The notes under the pieces: generated by a model
Seen by the model: the letters and a program-made list of their open reading frames with translations, nothing else
Databases searched by the model: none
What the model was told of the DNA's origin: nothing
Shown: one piece after another, positions 38,361 to 50,002 of the stretch
Numbering within the stretch: position 1 is the stretch's first letter
Layout: each line of letters opens with the position of its first letter
From: Dasyornis broadbenti
Lineage: Eukaryota > Chordata > Aves > Passeriformes > Dasyornithidae
DNA length: 64,000 nt
Reading direction: 5' to 3'
Assembly: GCA_013397935.1 (NCBI GenBank)
Contig: VZRN01006818.1
Coordinates: 3,843,674-3,907,673, forward strand
Made by a program: the position numbers and the translations under genes

Positions 38361-39260
38361 TCCCTCTTTTGCCTTTTCTTTGAGTTAGAACTAAAACCAA
38401 CATACTGCCTTACCGGCTTCATCATTATATTGTGTCTGTAGTAGTGGAGGAATGTTCATTTCACTACCCAAAACAATGTTGAACAAAAATCATGGACCAT
38501 CAAAGTTAAATGAAACAAAAGATTCACTAGATGGCTATTCCAGCTTCTTGTTTCTATGCTCTTTTCCCCACTAAATATAAAATTCCCAGAAAAACTTCCA
38601 GAAATTGCCTGATTAAATGACTGGAGGAAAACAAGGAAAGTAAAATAATAAAAAAAAATGAAAATTACCATTTCATAAAGAAATGTCTGTGTTTTAAGCA
38701 AAGAAAAACAGTAAGAGGAAGGTAAACTTTCTCAAATATTCTCTGTCATTGTAACAAAACAGTTTTTGAAATGTGGGGTTTTTTTCAGTTTTAATTTTTT
38801 CACAAATTGGTACTGCAAGAAACAAGAGTAATAAAATCAGCAAAGCTGTATGCCATAGCTGAGACCCCTTTGCTCTCAATTTTTCATGTCTCTCTCTTGT
38901 CACAGGATACAGGAATATATGAGGGAAAATTCTTTGTACAACTCCATAAACATATGCTTTTTATTTGCCATGTTAGATAAATACTACTCAGTAAAATTTG
39001 TCTCTTGGTCTACACACAAGCCATGTTATCCTCTCATCAACACAGCCCATCGTATTTAACAGACCTATGTCTGTCTCTTAACAGCTTTTTGGTATCTTTT
39101 ACTTTTCTGAGAGCTGATCAGCCTCTGCTGTGAGGGTCACAGTCATGTGCACAACTTTAGGCATCTCATTTTAATCTGCCTTTATCAGGGGTGTTTATAA
39201 GTCAGCTGAAAGAAAAGCAAGCCCCATTCATGCACTGCCAGCTATTCCTGCAATATTCCT

Positions 39261-39617
39261 GCATCCACAATTTCTCTGGCCAGCCTGCTCCTGTGCCTCA
39301 CAGAGAAGAATTTTTGGGTTTGGTATCTAATCTAAAGCTACTCTCTTTCAGCTTGAAACCATTCCCCCTTATCCTGTCACTGCATGCCCTTGTAAAGAGT
39401 TTTTCTCCATCCTTTTTGTGGGCTCTCTGCAGATACTGGAAGGCCACAATGAGATCACGCTAAAACCTTCTCCTTCTCAGGCTGAACGATCTCGATTCTT
39501 TCAGCCTTCTCTCACAGGAGAGATGCTCCATCCCTCTAATCAGTTTGGTGGCTCTCTGCTGGACTCACTCCAAGAGGTTGATGTCCTTCCTCTGCTGGGG
39601 ACCCCAGCACTGTTATT
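39261..39617 (-). mobile_element. CR1 LINE internal fragment lacking its 3' end
   Basis: A minus-strand CR1 copy of about 355 bases shows catccacaatttctctggcc, cttgaaaccattccccctta, ctgcatgcccttgtaaag, caggctgaacgatctcg, caggagagatgctccatcc and tgctggggaccccagcact. The terminal 120-130 bases normally found at the 3' end (agtttgggttgg and tcatagaatc) are missing, so it was probably cut by a later deletion. ORFs 39191-39463 and 39418-39675 are readings through this repeat. Confidence 0.9.
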
Positions 39618-41329
39618 TTATGTACTTAACCATGTGTGTTCTTTTCTGTTTGTAGCATATATTATATACCATTAAAGATTTTTCTGTTTTATCAAGAACA
39701 ACTTTTACAGTTAATTGACATAATGATACATTATATAGCCAATATACAAAACACAAGACAAGTATTTAAGCTATTTGCATAACCTGAATGAGATGGGAAC
39801 TTCATCACGTCAGCTGGTGGGTTTTTTTACATAATATAATTTTAAAACATATTTATGATGTACAAGTCTTTTAAAATTAGACTATAATTAGAGATTCTAA
39901 GGCCTAATTTTGCACCTAACTGTGAAGTTCTTAAATTTCATTTTAATTCTGTATTCTGTGTCTTGTCTGTCTTCTGCACTAGCAATTCATATAGAGATTA
40001 TATAGATCATAGAGCAGCTCACAAATGAGAAAAAATATATTTTCAAAATATTTTTCAAAATGCAGTGAATAAATAATGATGTCTTTCCATTTTGTAGGAG
40101 TTACATATTCAACCTTTTACTTGAACAGCCATTCTGCCATTTATGTAAGTGAAAAATCCAAATCTTCATTCAGTGACTCAAACCTTTTAATTTTAATATT
40201 TTTAAGATGGTTTAGTAAAAGAAAGTAGAACTGACAGCTACATAAGAAAACTGACAATTTTTATTATTTAAAGATGCTTTTCACAAATCTTTCACGCAAA
40301 AAAGAAGCTGCTAGTTGACAGTTTACGTCCTTAAGGAAGAAGAGTCTTTGGATACATGAGACTTTTTAAGATCATATCCTTAAGATATTTATGCACACCT
40401 ATGCATTCAAACTTCAGGTACAATTGAACACATGTAGAGCTTTAATTGTTAGTAGAGGATGGAGTTATTTACTTTAGACTGAAGAAGTATTACATCTGGT
40501 TGTAAAGAGAAGCAGCAGTGCCATTCCTGGTTCAAAGATGAAATAAGGGGAAGAGACGAGATGAGAGCTGTTACTAAGAAGCAGTAACAGACTGCCTTAG
40601 AAACTTGGAAAAGCAGAACGAGTTGGGAATACAGACTTCATGTTATCCACCAGTTCCCATCCCCCATGGGAATTTTACACTCAAACATCCAAATTCCATC
40701 AAGTAAACTTGATGAAAGGGATATTTTCCCACCCATAGTGATATTTGCACTTCTGAATTGCCTTTAATTCGGCTTCTTTTGGACATGAGTTTGCTCACTA
40801 TAAAAAGGTTGTAAATCATTGTTTCCTAAAGGGCCTCATAATGAATATGACCTCAAGCTGGGGCTGCACATCTATCTGCAGTGCAAACCCATTTGCAGGC
40901 TGCCTGGAATTCTGACAACAGTGACTGTGGCAGTGCCCCAGCCTAAGGCTCTTGCCTTACATATTCTGCAGATCTGGAAAAGACAGTCTGCCCATGACAG
41001 CTCCACCTTGTAAAAGGTTCCACTGAGTAGGGCCACAAATGAAAAAAAAACCTTTGGGAGAGACAGAGAAATATTTTGTGAGCTACAAATACAGTCCGGT
41101 CCTCCAGGAAGTCTGTTGCCCTCCTTTCAAATCCAGAGAGTGCTGACATCTGGACATTACCCATTCATGAAAACCCAAAGTCCTTCCTCATGTAGAAAAC
41201 TGCAAAGCTTGTGAAAAGACTAGAAGCAGAATAATAGAAATTATGCTGGTGTGATGAAGGATAATTCTTACTGCTTTAGAAAATACTGTAAATACTGCAA
41301 AGTCTACATGATGTCCTGTAAAGTCTATT

Positions 41330-41345
41330 AAAAAAAAAAAAAAAA
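41330..41345. repeat. Poly-A run (16)
   Basis: Sixteen consecutive A occur with no flanking target duplication that I can see. I do not recognise a retrocopy before it. Confidence 0.8.
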
Positions 41346-42204
41346 GGAAGGCTACATGAATGGCTGGCGATGGCTAAAGGAAGAAAAACTATCAATGATT
41401 ATCTAGTGCCAGCAGACTTAAGGACTTCAGTATATGTAAGCTGATTTTGTTTAATTATCAACAGGGATACACTGTGAGATAGTAAAATTTTGACAATTAC
41501 AGAGAAAAGAAAGAAGGAGATCCTAAGTATCTTTTGAAGGACAAAAAATCATGGGTGATAGTAATTTGACGTTTATATTCTATTCCAGAAGAAATCATAC
41601 TGGATGTTGAAAGAGCAAATAGAAGGGTAAACCTGCAAACATGCAGGAAGAGATCCCTCTTTCAGAATACTGCTCGTAGCAATTTTGTGCCAGTCAACAT
41701 GCTTATTAGAGGTCTGTTGAGTCACACAGAGTCATAGAGAAATGTGAAGTTAATGCGGAAGCTTGGAGATTACTCAGAATCAGGGATCATGGGGTAATTA
41801 GGTAGGTCAGACACATCGAGTGATTCAGGTGAAGTTCACCTGAACATCATGTACTTAATATGACTAAACTCAAGACAATAATTGGAGAACAAACAATTTT
41901 GGAATAGCATATGTGGTTCACCTGCAAAGAACCATATTTTTTAAAGGAGTGATTCGTGAAGTGAGTCAGGGTTCATATCTGGTAAACAAATGAACAGATA
42001 CTTCCAGGAAAATATGGAGGGGTTATGTGAATACAATCCGTACTTCACCTCTGAACTGACTGAAAGAGGTAGAGCCACGTCAGGGAGGTGGTAAAATTCA
42101 GTTATTGTATCTTTTATCTTGGTAATTAACAGAAAGAATTACATGCATGCTGTCATTTTCTACCAGTTTTCAATTCATTTATGTCTTGCTCATGCTGGTG
42201 ATCA

Positions 42205-42252
42205 GGAGCAGGAGCAGGACCATGACCATGACCGCACACATTCGCACGCACA
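42205..42252. repeat. Short compound tandem repeats (caggag, catgac, cgcaca-like)
   Basis: Consecutive short repeats (aggagcaggagcagg, ccatgaccatgacc, cgcacacattcgcacgcaca) form a GC-richer low-complexity patch. Confidence 0.65.
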
Positions 42253-43417
42253 CCGCTTCTATGAGATATAATGATTTTATAATTCTCCAGCTGCTTCCAG
42301 TTCTGTAAACACTTATTGACTTTGTTTCTGCTAATGAGCAGAGACTTATCCAGTGACACAAAACACCTGAGGGGCAACCTGCACAGCCTGCAATTAACTC
42401 TTGGTTCCTGTTTCTGTTATTTAATTAGTAACATCAATTTTGAACACTGCACATACTGATCCCAGAATATACAGGCAATTACCAACAGCCATCAAACCCT
42501 ATTTTCTAAATTACATGCCAAGGATAAATGATTTTAAAATACAAAAATAATGTAACCAAAACATTTTTTTATGCTGTGTCTCTGCTGGATAAGCTTAACA
42601 GTTCCTCACATTACATGATAATTCCTATGTTGTCTAGGATCAGTGGACCCAGGACATAATGATTTCATAAAAACTGTTCTCTGCAGAAATCTCAGAACAT
42701 GTTTTCCTACAGAACAACATAAAGAGGCAGAATGTACATAGAAGTGGGTTTGGCCCTGGGAGAACCGTGTACTTTTTGCTGCTCTACATAGATGTATACT
42801 GAAGAGGGTAAAGTGCTCAATGATTATTTGGAGTTTCAACATCTGTTTTACTTTGGATCCTGTTTCATCTGCCTGCAGCTAATGAGCATGTCACAGGTCT
42901 TGGTCCAGAGCTGTTAGGTATAGTCCATAAGTGCATAACCCTGAATACTGAAGTGAATATCAAGGCCAGAAAAAGCTCACCTTTCAATCCTATGGCCATA
43001 TAACATAGGAAGCCTGGGAGCCAGGTCTATGCCTACAGGACTATGCCGCCTTCTATATCATCAAGATGAAGAAAACTAGGTTTCTCAGGTTAGCTCTCAC
43101 CCTTACACTTTATAGAGACAAGACACTGTAAATCAGCAAGTGCTCCAGGTTACTGTTGAGCTTGAAATAAGCCAGACCGGGGGAAGAAGTGCAGATGCCT
43201 TTGGCAGTGCCAGAGGTTTAATTCAGGCAAAAGCTCTAGGCTTGTGCTGAACTGGGAAGACTATGATGGTGAATGAAAGGGATTGGTATTCCTAATGAAC
43301 TTCAAATAGATGGAGATGTGTGATTTGGGACCCACTGCTGCTCATGCAAACGCCAAAGTAAACTTCAGTACCATGAAGACAGTGGCTCTAAAGCAGATGC
43401 TGCAACTTGATGTGGGA

Positions 43418-43540
43418 TTGCTTAGACTGGAGAAGAGAAGGTACAGGTGCACAAATATCTGATGGGAGGGAGCAGAGAAGATAGCTCCAGGCTCCTCTCA
43501 GGACTGCCCAGTGACAGGACAGGGAGGCAATATGCAAATT
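43418..43540 (+). mobile_element. CR1 LINE internal fragment lacking its 3' end
   Basis: The text ttagactggagaagagaagg, then agggagcagagaagatagct, ccaggctcctctcaggac and gcccagtgacaggacaggga, matches the region of CR1 a few hundred bases before the 3' end, on the plus strand. The match stops at about 43540, and no CR1 3' terminus follows, so the copy is truncated at both ends. Confidence 0.8.
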
Positions 43541-43699
43541 ATGTAAGTGTGAGTTTGCGGTTACTGAATTCAGTAGCATTGCCCCCAGCAGCTTCTGGAG
43601 TACAGGCTTCAACCCTAAACCTTGCTTCATTCATTAGGAACATAGCAGGAGAGCATATGGAAGCTGCAGGAAGGCTACCTCCTTAGGTAACGCTATTAA

Positions 43700-43717
43700 A
43701 AAAACCTGGGTTTTTTA
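43700..43717. repeat. Short palindrome AAAAAACC-tg-GGTTTTTT
   Basis: Two 8-base complementary arms are separated by two bases, about 160 bases after the end of a truncated CR1 fragment. Confidence 0.6.
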
Positions 43718-46700
43718 CCCTTAGAACTCACTAGAGATCAAAGTTCTCTTGCAGAAGTTGTCAGTTCAGATAAATTTCTGAGCCTAAATATGATTTAAAA
43801 TTTACCCAGTATTTCTGGGTGCCTTCTCACCTGCCCAGTGTTTCTGATGCAGGGCCATAAAAGTGCCATGCAAGTACATTGTTTTCAGAGTTTTTCTGCT
43901 TGCTAATTTCTGACCAAATTCCCTTCCCTTTTATAGTTCATAAAATATGAAATTGAACCTAGACCCAGGATGTTAAAGACAAGTGCCTATGCTGATGCTC
44001 GTTCTAATACAATAATTACACTAGGATTAAGTTCACTTTGTTGCAGCAGAGTTACTATCATTGCAAGGCAGAATACAATTTTTTTCCTTCTGGAAAGGAC
44101 ACATTTAGGCATACAGAACTTTCAGACAAAGGATGGAGAGTCATACAGGATGTGGTTTGAAGACAAGAATTCTCCACATATGATAAAAGCTACCCCCTTA
44201 TTTTGGTAATTTCATCTTACTCTTCCTCGCCCCCTCACAGCTGTTATTTTTCTGTATGTGAAATGCATTCCAAACCATTTCACACATAGAAAAAAAACCC
44301 CAAAAAAGCTCCAACCCCAAACCAAGTTAAGAATAGAGTAATTCAAACATATGACAATGTGATATCCAAAAAAACAGTCACTTTAGTCATTCAACTGACA
44401 AGTCAAACACCAGACTGTTAGAATTTAATTAGCAGCCATTGCAGAGATTGAAAAATGGCATAATGGAGTGGAAAACCTTGGCTGGGAGATAACAGCTGTA
44501 GCATCTGATGTTGTCTAACCTTCTCCTCCACATCCTTCATAGCCTCTAACGACCTAAGAGACATCACTCAAAAGAACATTTCTGTATCTTTAGAATAATT
44601 TGAAAATTACCCATGCACTGACTTTGAATGTTCAAAGTTCTTAGAAAAGGATACAATGATTTTATGTACAATTTAGTTATCCATATTTTCACATAACTGC
44701 AAAATATTTCAGAGATAAAGGTGACAACTTCCCTATGCCCACAACACCACAGTGTCTTTGCAGCATCAGGGCCTGATAACAGTTTTGTCAGCCATTCAGT
44801 ACTGAATAAATAAAGTTGAAATGATATAAAAGACCATTAAATTACTTCATTCACTCAGGCTGAGAGCTGCAGAATGCTTTGCTTAGGATAATACATGGAG
44901 ACATTGCAACAGGAATTTATTAGGGTAATGTTGCTTTGATTACTGTGGGAAATCACTCTTGCACTTTAAATGCATAGAAAATTATTTAGACCTTTATCAA
45001 CATCTTTGCAAAAATAATAAAATGAGCTGGATAAAATTTGTATTATCTTACTCCACATAAGCAGAAGTAATGACAAAAATTTCTTCATTTTGATGGTGTT
45101 TGATAACAGCACTCCACCATTAGCATGTATCCTTGTTATGGACTTATTATCACTTAACTCCTACTGCTCAGCTGTCTCTCTGTATAAGGTACATGGAACG
45201 TATACTAACAAATTAATCTCCATAACAAATGTGGGTTTTCCCTCTGTCGGTATCTTGGTGGCAAAAAACCAGGGTTTGAGAGAGACAAGCATCAGAAACG
45301 GATGTCTGAAAACAATAACTTACTTCCAATTTGACACAACAATTAATCAATATTCATTATTCAAAAGCCCTCATCCAAGCAATCAATTCTAAATGGCAGT
45401 TTAAGTTCTAAAAATGTAATCCACTTTCCAAACCTGGACAAGCACCAGCCGAACATTATACATGTTTCCACTGAAAGATTCTGGCCAATAACAGATACGT
45501 TATGGCTCTGGGGGGAAAAAAAAAGGGTTTCAAAATATGGCCTAGGGCACTGAAGGGCTCTGGCAAATGGGGTCCAGAGAACCTGTGGGCTGGAGTAGGA
45601 TGGTACAGTTGTGATGTTCCCACTTCATACGGTGTACTCAGCCCGTCTTCTGCAGAGAGAACACTGATACCTTGCCTGGGCTAGTGGAACAGAACTTAGA
45701 GCCAAGTATACCTTTGTACATGCTGCAAAGATGGACTTCTGGTTCATGAAAAAACACAAATGCAAGTTTGCAGTAGGATGCTGGACAATGAATTCACTAG
45801 CTGTAACGCAGAAACTTGTACTATTTAACTGCTTTCATCAGTAAAGTTAAATATAGGCAGCCATGATTAATTTCAGCATTCAGATCTGGCAAAGCCTGAA
45901 AAACCCCCAGCGATTAGTATCTCCTGTACCAAATCCGTGATTCAAAGAACACTATTATTAGTGAATAAATCAAACCTAGGCATGTAACCAAGTGTGTCCA
46001 ATAACACATCAGGAGAGTGTGTTCAAGATCCGATTACACTTGATGGACTTGGATGCCCCCAAGCACGTCTGCAGTAGGATATGCAGCTTGTTGCAAAACC
46101 CCCACGTAATAGGGAGGCAGCTGGCAATTATGCTTCCTGACCATTCCTGAGACTCACACATAAATGCAGTGCAAAACTACTATGTGCAAAAACACTGTAA
46201 AGAGCATATAATGTGATTAACCACATTAATACAAATGTAGTCAATATATTACAATGTTTCTTCCAACTAAAGGAGGCTTTAAAATATTCATATAATTTAC
46301 TGTTGTATCTTTTGAGTGGCTTTTTATATATAATGAATATCTGAACCACTAGCAAGCTTTTTAAAAGAAAGATATGATGTTCATTGGTGCCATTATTTTC
46401 CTTTAACAATTTATACATTAAGCAGTTGATCGAATAATAAAATATGAATTGAACAGGGAGAAGAGTTGAAGCATTCTTTTTTTAGCAGAGGTACAGATCT
46501 TCCACCATTTAAATTAACATGACAGATGCCGGGTGAGGAAAAGCAAAACAAGGGAAATTATTAAAAGAGTGAGAGGCAAAGATTTGATTTAATGATAAAA
46601 AAATTAAATAGAACTCCTGAGATGCCTTGTTTTTATAAAACCGCAAGGCATGGCAGGAAAGTGTTTTGTGACAAAAAGTTTTTGCCACACTGTTACAGAA

Positions 46701-47399
46701 GCCTGTGATTCACAGAGATAATAGTGAGCACCTTTCATCTAAAAGGATGTCTAAGTACATTACAAACTAATTTACAAACTATACACAGCATTAATTATAC
46801 AAAATTCTGCCATTTATCACAGAAATTCAGCTATCAGTGGGAGAAACAGAACAAGTAATGAAGGCAGAAAATTCAAAGTACATTCTCTCTCACCCCCATC
46901 CTCACAAACCCACCCTCTAGGTTTTCCAGTGAATCTTTCTCTTTTTCTACTGGTTATGGTGAATAATGACCTGCAATACAGGGAGGGTGTTAAAGTTCTG
47001 CAAGGCAGAGCTCAGTAGGCCTGTGAGCTGCCCTCCTTTCTGACACATTACAAGTAACAAATGACGAACTGTTTGCCACATCCCCCCAGTTTGCTTGTCT
47101 GCCACAAAATAATGGATGCTGCTGTTATGGATACCATGGTAGCAGTTATCCTTTCTGCTCACGTGGCAGAGACGTTTGTTTTGGAGGTTTGTTTTGGTTT
47201 ATTTTTGTTTTACTGTAGGGCTGCAGAAATACTCAATGCTTTCAACTCTCTGACAAACCATGTACATGAAGCAAAACTATGAATTTTGACTTCCCATTGA
47301 AATGAAGATCCCCCCCCAAAAAATCAATTGCTACTAACCGACATTTTCCACTTGGCATTTCACATTAGGGCACTTCGATGACCAAAAAAAAAAAAAAAA

Positions 47400-47985
47400 N
47401 NNNNNNNNNNNNNNNNNNNNNNNNNNNNNNNNNNNNNNNNNNNNNNNNNNNNNNNNNNNNNNNNNNNNNNNNNNNNNNNNNNNNNNNNNNNNNNNNNNNN
47501 NNNNNNNNNNNNNNNNNNNNNNNNNNNNNNNNNNNNNNNNNNNNNNNNNNNNNNNNNNNNNNNNNNNNNNNNNNNNNNNNNNNNNNNNNNNNNNNNNNNN
47601 NNNNNNNNNNNNNNNNNNNNNNNNNNNNNNNNNNNNNNNNNNNNNNNNNNNNNNNNNNNNNNNNNNNNNNNNNNNNNNNNNNNNNNNNNNNNNNNNNNNN
47701 NNNNNNNNNNNNNNNNNNNNNNNNNNNNNNNNNNNNNNNNNNNNNNNNNNNNNNNNNNNNNNNNNNNNNNNNNNNNNNNNNNNNNNNNNNNNNNNNNNNN
47801 NNNNNNNNNNNNNNNNNNNNNNNNNNNNNNNNNNNNNNNNNNNNNNNNNNNNNNNNNNNNNNNNNNNNNNNNNNNNNNNNNNNNNNNNNNNNNNNNNNNN
47901 NNNNNNNNNNNNNNNNNNNNNNNNNNNNNNNNNNNNNNNNNNNNNNNNNNNNNNNNNNNNNNNNNNNNNNNNNNNNNNNNNNNNN
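47400..47985. other. Assembly gap (586 N) between adenine runs
   Basis: 586 unresolved bases follow a run of 16 A (47384-47399) and are followed by AAAAAA then GAAAG. The gap therefore opens inside a homopolymer or A-rich repeat. Open frames crossing it are artefacts of unknown codons. Confidence 0.98.
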
Positions 47986-49229
47986 AAAAAAGAAAGATCT
48001 GCATTTTAAAACTAATTTATGCTACAAAATTTCTACTTCATTTCAAGATAGTGCTGCTAACATGAATACTCCTTTCAGGTAAATCATAAAATGTCTCTGA
48101 ATAAAACCTGAAGCTAGAATATATTGACTTCTCTGTTGTTACTTAACTTTTAAATTATTATCTCAGCAAGAAACATCACTTTATATTTGCATGCTACTTT
48201 TATCTATCATCTTTAATTGCCTGGTTCATTTTAATTATTAGCCTGGGAAATTCTGAGGATCTTGAAGAAGAATCTCTTAAAACAGTGACTGTGCTAAAAA
48301 ACCACAAGGTTTCCTTAGCTGTTCATTAAAACCACTTCCTACAATTATTTCATCACTTTTGACTTTGTTTTTAAATACATACTTTCTGGACTTACAAGGT
48401 CAAGAACAATCCCCCTCACACATGAAAGAACTTGAAATCTTTCAGAGTTGTCTTCCTGAGCTTTGCAAACACTACCATTTCTTTGGGAAACATAAACTGC
48501 TACATTTATCTTTTCAGAATTGAATAGTCATTATCAGTGTCATTAAGCACTGCTAAAACTTTTACTTTCTTGCTAATAGACTGAAGTCAACAAGCCTGTG
48601 TTTCTGCAGGTATTTTAGATGCCAAAACCCATTATGCTCTATAGGTGATCCATAAACTCTGAGACAAGTGTACACAACAGCTTTAAACTTCTCCATATAA
48701 AAACGGAGAAAACAGAAAGAAAACAGAAAGAAATGTCAAATGAAAACAACAGAGATGTTGTTATGTTCATTTTACCCTTACTGAAGAAAAATGAAGCTCA
48801 GAAAATCTGTGGGTACAGTTCTGGAGTTAACTGCTTGCTGTCGTAATGCAGAATCTGGCCTTGCCACTGGCTTGCCACACATTATGTGCCACTCTGGCTA
48901 CATTGAGATTGAAAGATGACATGAAAGAAAAAAAACCAAAAAGACACTTTCCTCCATGATTTATTAAGTCTGCTCAGATCATTTGGAATGGTCTTTGGAT
49001 AGTGAAAATGGACATGGAGCCATTGATTAGAGCTCGCTGATTTACACTGGGAAATTCTTGTTCTTCAGTCATGCTAAAGCACAGACCACCTCAGTGCCCC
49101 ACACTGCTTCTCTGCCTCATTTAGACTCTAAAAACTAGTTTTAGGTCAGTGTGCAAAGGCACTTTTTTCCTGTGTTCTAGATATCTTCATAATCAAATCT
49201 ATTAGTGTTGATTTAGTAAAAGGCATTAA

Positions 49230-49234
49230 AAGGA
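49230..49234. repeat. Left target-site duplication AAGGA of the solo LTR
   Basis: Five bases AAGGA immediately precede the LTR and are repeated exactly at 49998-50002 after it. Confidence 0.8.
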
Positions 49235-49294
49235 TATGACAGGGTGTTCCACCTCTATCTCTCACCCATAAAGCTGGCATAGATAGCCCAGGCT

Positions 49295-49330
49295 GAGTCA
49301 ACGACCGAGTCAACGACCGAGTCAACGACT
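49295..49330 (+). repeat. Three 12-bp tandem repeats in the LTR U3 region
   Basis: The unit GAGTCAACGACC occurs at 49295-49306 and 49307-49318, with a third copy at 49319-49330 ending ACT. With the preceding T the first copy forms TGAGTCA (49294-49300), the AP-1 consensus. Short repeats upstream of the TATA box are typical of retroviral enhancers. Confidence 0.85.
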
Positions 49331-49461
49331 CTGCAAGAGATTGTCTCTTGGCGCCTGAGAGCCTGAATCCTGACCAAGGAATCAACATCTTGGTACGGGA
49401 AAACCAGGTGTGGAAAGAGATGAAAAGAATAAGTAAGTGACCGAAAGACACACTTTTACCC

Positions 49462-49468
49462 TATAAAA
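49462..49468 (+). promoter_or_regulatory. TATA box of the solo LTR
   Basis: TATAAAA lies 228 bases into the LTR, downstream of the triplicated motif, placing the expected transcription start near 49492 on the plus strand. Confidence 0.6.
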
Positions 49469-49710
49469 GACACACAAAATATCACAGAGGCGGAGGTTTC
49501 CTGCACGTACTCTGAAGCACTGAGGAGCCTCTCCCCAGGTCTGGATGCAGGCCTGTGGTTACTTCCTCGAGGATTGAGTGAAAGGATTCTAATGTATGTT
49601 CCATGACCAAATCGGAGTTGGTAAGATATATTGGTTTCCTAAATTGTATTACTTCTTCGCTAGCTGTAACAATAGGTACCTCAATTCGCGCTTTATTATC
49701 TACTAGTAGC

Positions 49711-49780
49711 GTTTTTGGGGGTTTTTGTTGTTGTTTTGTTTTGGTTTATTTTTGTTTTTCTTTTGTTTCTATTTCATTTT
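49711..49780 (+). repeat. G/T-rich low-complexity tract inside the LTR
   Basis: A run of T and G (gtttttgggggtttttgttg and so on) fills the middle of the LTR. It accounts for the hydrophobic small ORF at 49603-49839, which is not a gene. Confidence 0.75.
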
Positions 49781-49997
49781 GGGTAATATATAGTTTGTTT
49801 AGTTCCTTACCTTGTTGTTTTCTTGTGTCTAATAAATAGTAATTAATTTTATATTAGACCTAATCGGCCCATTATTAAAGAACTTGCGAACGGGACTGGG
49901 TTTTGGGGTGCGGGCACCCTAATAAAAGTTACTGCCTGCTGCTGAAGGCCTAGGCAAAAGGCAGATTTAACTCAACCCCCATCTCCCATTCGTAACA

Positions 49998-50002
49998 AAG
50001 GA
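49998..50002. repeat. Right target-site duplication AAGGA of the solo LTR
   Basis: These five bases follow the LTR end CGTAACA and equal the five bases before the LTR start. Confidence 0.8.

Larger units (their letters stand above)
25889..47399 (-). other. Large PTPRR 5' intron, first part
   Basis: No exon of PTPRR or of another gene could be recognised on either strand. Holds the G/T tract (28191-28318), purine tract (29091-29150), 22-bp repeat, 14-bp hairpin, 110-bp tandem duplication, CT microsatellite, the long unexplained ORF and two truncated CR1 fragments. The remainder is unique-looking AT-rich sequence. Assignment to a single intron is inferred from the missing upstream exon. Confidence 0.6.
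49235..49997 (+). mobile_element. Solo LTR of an endogenous retrovirus (763 bp)
   Basis: The block is bounded by perfect 5-base direct repeats AAGGA (49230-49234 and 49998-50002), as left by retroviral integration. It begins TATGACAGGG and ends ATTCGTAACA; the ends fit an inverted TG...CA pair if the second base was originally G. A TATA box (TATAAAA, 49462-49468) and two AATAAA signals (49831-49836, 49921-49926) lie in the order expected for an LTR read on the plus strand, antisense to PTPRR. No polypurine tract, primer-binding site or gag-pol-env sequence adjoins it, so it is a recombinational solo LTR. Retained CpG sites suggest moderate youth. The 5-base duplication fits ERV1- or ERVL-like groups, but the family is not identified. 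Confidence 0.85.

Noticed and set aside
38380..38420. Strong minus-strand donor CCG|GTAAGG near 38411 as part of a PTPRR exon
   Set aside because: The preceding minus-strand sequence does not encode anything like the expected PTPRR region and lacks a clear paired acceptor.
39191..39675. ORFs on the plus strand
   Set aside because: They read through a CR1 fragment on its non-coding strand.
47360..48082. Two long ORFs crossing 47400-47985
   Set aside because: Nearly all codons are unknown bases of the assembly gap.
49241..49997. Alternative LTR start at TGTTCC (49245)
   Set aside because: That boundary gives no target duplication, whereas starting at 49235 gives perfect AAGGA flanks.
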